A stretch of DNA of 64,000 nucleotides, from positions 5,668,501-5,732,500 of the forward strand of contig NZ_JACHMG010000001.1 in NCBI RefSeq assembly GCF_014204865.1. Direction: 5' to 3'. The DNA comes from Amycolatopsis jiangsuensis. GTDB taxonomy: Bacteria; Actinomycetota; Actinomycetes; Mycobacteriales; Pseudonocardiaceae. Positions within the stretch are counted from its first letter, which is position 1, and each line of letters begins with the position of its first letter. Positions 61,659-64,000 of the stretch are shown piece by piece. Below the pieces are notes generated by a model. That model was not told the DNA's origin. It searched no databases and saw only the letters and a program-made list of their open reading frames with translations. Both the position numbers and the translations under genes were made by a program.

Positions 61659-61822
61659 CCCCAGGTCAGCGGAAGCTCCGGCGCTTTTCGGAGCTTCCGC
61701 ATGGTGCGGAATGTAGCCCGGATGGGCGAGAAGTACCGGTCGCACAATGACTATTGTGGACCGTCACCGCGCCGAAGATTGGGCGCGAACGCGACAGGCG
61801 TGTTCCCGACCAGATCTGCCGG

Positions 61823-62794
61823 TCAGAGGCGGAGGAGTCGTTCGGCGTTGCTGTGCGCGATTTTGTGGCGGTCGGGTTCCGAGAGGGCGGCGCCGGCGAA
61901 GGCTGTGGTTGCGGATGCGGTTTCCTCCCAGGGGTAGTCGATCGCGAACAGGATTGCGTCGGCGCCGATTGACAGGACGGCGCCGGCCAGTGCGGCGGGA
62001 GACGGCACGCCGCTCACCGTGATCAGGATGTTCGTTCCGATGTAGTGGCTGGGCAGCTGCGCGAGGGGGCGGACCGGGTCCATGGTCCGGTAGCGGGAGT
62101 CGAGGCGGGAGATCATGAACGGCAGGTACTCGCCCATGTGCCCGAGGATCAACCGGGCGCCCGGATGACGGTCGAAGACCCCTCCGTAAAGCATCCGCAG
62201 GGCGTGACCGCCGGTCTGGACACCCCAGGTCCAGGTCGGACCGACCAGCTCGGGGGAGCCTTCGAGAACGTCCCAGTGGTCCAGCGGGGGCGCACCGGGA
62301 TGCAGGTACAGCGGCACATCCAGCTCCTCGAGAGCGCTCCAGAACACGTCGAAGCGGGGCTCGTCGAGGTAGTGGCCGTCGGTGTGGTCGTTGACCAGCG
62401 CGCCCCGCAGGCCGAGCTCGGTCACTGCCCGCCGCAGCTCGACCGCCGCAGCTTCCGGGTCCTGCAGCGGCACCGCGGCGAACCCGGCGAACCGGTCGGG
62501 CCGCGCGGCGACGGCCTTGGCCAGGTAGTCGTTGGCGAACCGCGCGTCCGCGACGGCTTCGGCGGAGGACAGGCCGGCGATCTGCAGCCCGGGTGCGCCC
62601 AGTGACAGGACCTGCACGTCGACCCCGTTCCGGTCCATGTCTTCCAGACGCAGTTCGGTGAGGTCGGGCAGCCGCTCGGCCACGTGCCGGGCGATCCCAC
62701 GGCCGATCGGGACCGCCCCGAGGTCGCCGGCCGCGGGATGGCGCCGGTCGAGTTCCGGAATCGAGAATGCCTCTTCCACCGCGATCAGTCGCAT
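61823..62794 (-). CDS. Amidohydrolase-family protein (ACMSD / gamma-resorcylate-decarboxylase-like)
   Basis: A 323-residue TIM-barrel metal enzyme. Family signs: VEEAFSIPE at residues 6-14 (Glu metal ligand), FAGFAAVPLQDPEAA, PLYLHPGAPPLDHWD (His ligand), LILGHMGEYLPFM and FAIDYPWE (Asp near the end). This is the pattern of non-oxidative decarboxylases of aromatic acids (2,3-dihydroxybenzoate or gamma-resorcylate type), rather than hydrolases; the substrate is not fixed. Divergent from a LysR regulator, which probably controls it. Confidence 0.88.
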   Translation of the reverse strand: MRLIAVEEAFSIPELDRRHPAAGDLGAVPIGRGIARHVAERLPDLTELRLEDMDRNGVDVQVLSLGAPGLQIAGLSSAEAVADARFANDYLAKAVAARPDRFAGFAAVPLQDPEAAAVELRRAVTELGLRGALVNDHTDGHYLDEPRFDVFWSALEELDVPLYLHPGAPPLDHWDVLEGSPELVGPTWTWGVQTGGHALRMLYGGVFDRHPGARLILGHMGEYLPFMISRLDSRYRTMDPVRPLAQLPSHYIGTNILITVSGVPSPAALAGAVLSIGADAILFAIDYPWEETASATTAFAGAALSEPDRHKIAHSNAERLLRL

Positions 62795-62887
62795 GATCCT
62801 GTCCTCTTTGGTCCGGTCCCGCGAGGTCCCGCGGTTCCACGACCGACGCTCCTCCCGGGCACCGACCCACGTCCAACGAACGATTCC

Positions 62888-62908
62888 GATGCCGCCATCG
62901 ACGGCATC
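62888..62908. promoter_or_regulatory. Candidate LysR-binding inverted repeat
   Basis: GATGCCG (62888-62894) and CGGCATC (62902-62908) form a 7-bp inverted repeat with a 7-bp gap, close to a T-N11-A design, between the amidohydrolase start (62794) and the LysR start (62937). Confidence 0.4.
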
Positions 62909-62936
62909 GATCCGCCGATGGGGCGATACTCCACGA

Positions 62937-63809
62937 GTGGATCTGCAGCAGCTGTCCTACTTCGTCGCGGTCGCCGAGGAGGGCAGCTTCACTCGTGGGG
63001 CGCAGCGCGAGCACGTCGTGCAATCGACGATGTCGGCGGCCGTCGGGCGGCTCGAGCACGAGCTCGCCCAACCTCTGTTCCGCCGTGCCGGTCACCGCAT
63101 CTTGTTGACCGCGGCTGGTGATCTGCTGCTCGACCGCGCGCGCACTTTGCTGGCGTCGGCTCGGGAAATCCGTGAAGAACTCGGTGCGCTCGACGGCGTC
63201 GTGCAGGGCACCGTGACCCTGGGCACCGTCCTGTCCACGGGAACCTTCGACCTGGCCTCCGCCCTCGTCGCGTTGCGCCGGGAGCACCCTGCTCTCCAGG
63301 TGCGTGTGTGGTTCTCGGCGTTGGACCACGATCGTCACCTCGAGCGGGTCGCGGACGGCACCTACGACCTGGCGTTGATCCACGAACCCGACCTGCCGCC
63401 GCCGGGGATTCGCCTCCACCCCGTCGGCCGGCTCGATCTGGTCCTCACTGCGGCGCTGTCCGCGGAACTGCCGGCGCCGTCGCTGCGTGCGGCGGCGGCG
63501 ATGCCGTTCATCGATTTCCCCGTGGGTTGGGCGAACCGGATACGCACCGACCGGCTGTTCGCGGCGGCGGGGCTCGAACGCGACGTCGCCATCGAGGTCG
63601 CGGACGTCGCGACCGGACTGGAACTCGTCCGCGGAGGTCTCGGTCTCGCGTTCCTGCCCCGGCGGCTCGTCGAGGGCCGCACCGACGTGCGGATCGTGCC
63701 GATCGAGCACCCGGCACTCTCCCGGGTGCTCGTCCTTGCCCGTCCGGACGGTCCGCAGCGGCCGACCGTCGAGACCGTCTACCGAGCGTTGACTGACCGT
63801 TCAGCGTGA
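62937..63809 (+). CDS. LysR-family transcription regulator
   Basis: A 290-residue regulator. The N-terminal HTH is DLQQLSYFVAVAEEGSFTRG and HVVQSTMSAAVGRLEHELA, with the standard LysR spacing, followed by LFRRAGHRILLTAAG. The C-terminal effector domain (about 90-280) has GTVTLGTVLSTGTF. GTG at 62937 is chosen as it starts the HTH; GATACT eight bases upstream could be its -10. It is divergent from the amidohydrolase gene and likely activates it with an aromatic effector (inference). Confidence 0.88.
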   Translation: MDLQQLSYFVAVAEEGSFTRGAQREHVVQSTMSAAVGRLEHELAQPLFRRAGHRILLTAAGDLLLDRARTLLASAREIREELGALDGVVQGTVTLGTVLSTGTFDLASALVALRREHPALQVRVWFSALDHDRHLERVADGTYDLALIHEPDLPPPGIRLHPVGRLDLVLTAALSAELPAPSLRAAAAMPFIDFPVGWANRIRTDRLFAAAGLERDVAIEVADVATGLELVRGGLGLAFLPRRLVEGRTDVRIVPIEHPALSRVLVLARPDGPQRPTVETVYRALTDRSA

Positions 63810-63833
63810 GAAGCGGCCGGCGCCCGCGTCAGG

Positions 63834-64000
63834 TCAGCGCGCCGCGCATCTCGTTGCTGTAGTTCGTGAACAGGGTGCACGCCGCGAGTACGACTCCGAC
63901 GATTGCTTCGATTGCTTGTGCCACTTCGAGCAGCTTTTCCATGACCTCCTTGATGCGCTCGAGTAGCAATGTGGCCAGCCGTTGTATGCCGGCCAGTGCG
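63834..64000 (-). CDS. C-terminal part of an unidentified protein (partial)
   Basis: On the minus strand an open frame enters from the right edge and stops with TGA at 63834-63836. About 54 residues are visible, including LLLERIKEVMEKLLEVAQAI and VGVVLAACTLFTNYS. The second part is hydrophobic enough for one helix. AAGGAGGTC lies before an internal ATG, but the frame is also open upstream, so a longer protein is likely. No family can be assigned. Confidence 0.5.
   Translation of the reverse strand, partial: HWPAYNGWPHCYSSASRRSWKSCSKWHKQSKQSSESYSRRAPCSRTTATRCAAR

Overview
This 64 kb window comes from a high-GC actinobacterial chromosome. Codon use, many GTG starts, ATGA/GTGA gene overlaps and gene order point to Pseudonocardiaceae, most likely Amycolatopsis or a close relative (inference). 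Several stretches keep the gene order of the mycobacterial topA to crp region: MBL hydrolase / crp / nth / TlpA-like / NUDIX / marP / epoxide-hydrolase-like / holin-like / acs, then HAD phosphatase / ssd / tad genes, MrfA-type helicase, topA, holB and a tRNA-Thr. I see no transposase, integrase, prophage or CRISPR array.

Layout. 1-1.2 kb: end of an unidentified gene, an MBL-fold hydrolase and a glutaredoxin-like protein. 1.2-2.5 kb: a non-coding array of GC-rich repeats. 2.5-6.1 kb: a sliding-clamp paralogue, then an MFS exporter divergent from a family-1 glycosyltransferase around a palindrome. 6.7-12.6 kb: crp, a small membrane protein, the nth/TlpA/NUDIX/marP overlapping operon, then EphE-like and holin-like genes. 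12.7-19 kb: nhaA, a POT peptide transporter, a VIT-family metal transporter, an AT-hook-like protein and acetyl-CoA synthetase. 19-24.3 kb: acetyltransferase, phosphoribosyltransferase, a Fic-like protein, a TetR/aldo-keto reductase pair sharing a perfect operator, AhpD-like and NiCoT nickel/cobalt transporter. 24.4-31.5 kb: a peptidoglycan-salvage locus (nagZ, namZ, AmiE-like hydrolase, RpiR/MurR regulator, murQ), all on the minus strand. 31.5-33 kb: repeats, then a candidate 290-nt structured RNA at the syntenic position of mycobacterial Ms1/MTS2823. 33-39.1 kb: HAD phosphatase divergent from ssd-tadABC and pilin genes. 39-46.5 kb: repeats, primase/polymerase-like protein, helicase with an internal octapeptide repeat, hppA, lipoprotein and glyoxalase-like protein. 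47-64 kb: a WhiA-like protein without an HTH, repeats, secreted trypsin-like protease, topA, MFS, an SOS-box-preceded EspG-like gene, repeats, a tail-anchored protein, an MFS/thymidylate-kinase-like fusion with a ruined P-loop, holB, a surface protein with LAYTG, tRNA-Thr, an amidohydrolase divergent from a LysR regulator, and a partial gene at the right edge.

How the genes work together. The salvage locus makes biochemical sense as a unit: secreted NagZ and NamZ remove GlcNAc and MurNAc from wall fragments, the AmiE-like hydrolase would strip peptides, and cytoplasmic MurQ under an RpiR/SIS regulator converts MurNAc-6-phosphate; the transporter/kinase is missing here. The tad locus would build a short type IVb-like pilus.

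The best leads for new biology are the Ms1-like RNA, five intergenic tandem-repeat arrays with different periods (6, 32, 20, 24 and about 41 nt) plus a 24-nt in-frame array inside the helicase gene, the LexA box before the EspG-like gene, the dead thymidylate-kinase domain, the WhiA-like protein, and the twin DnaA boxes upstream of the ssd-tad operon.
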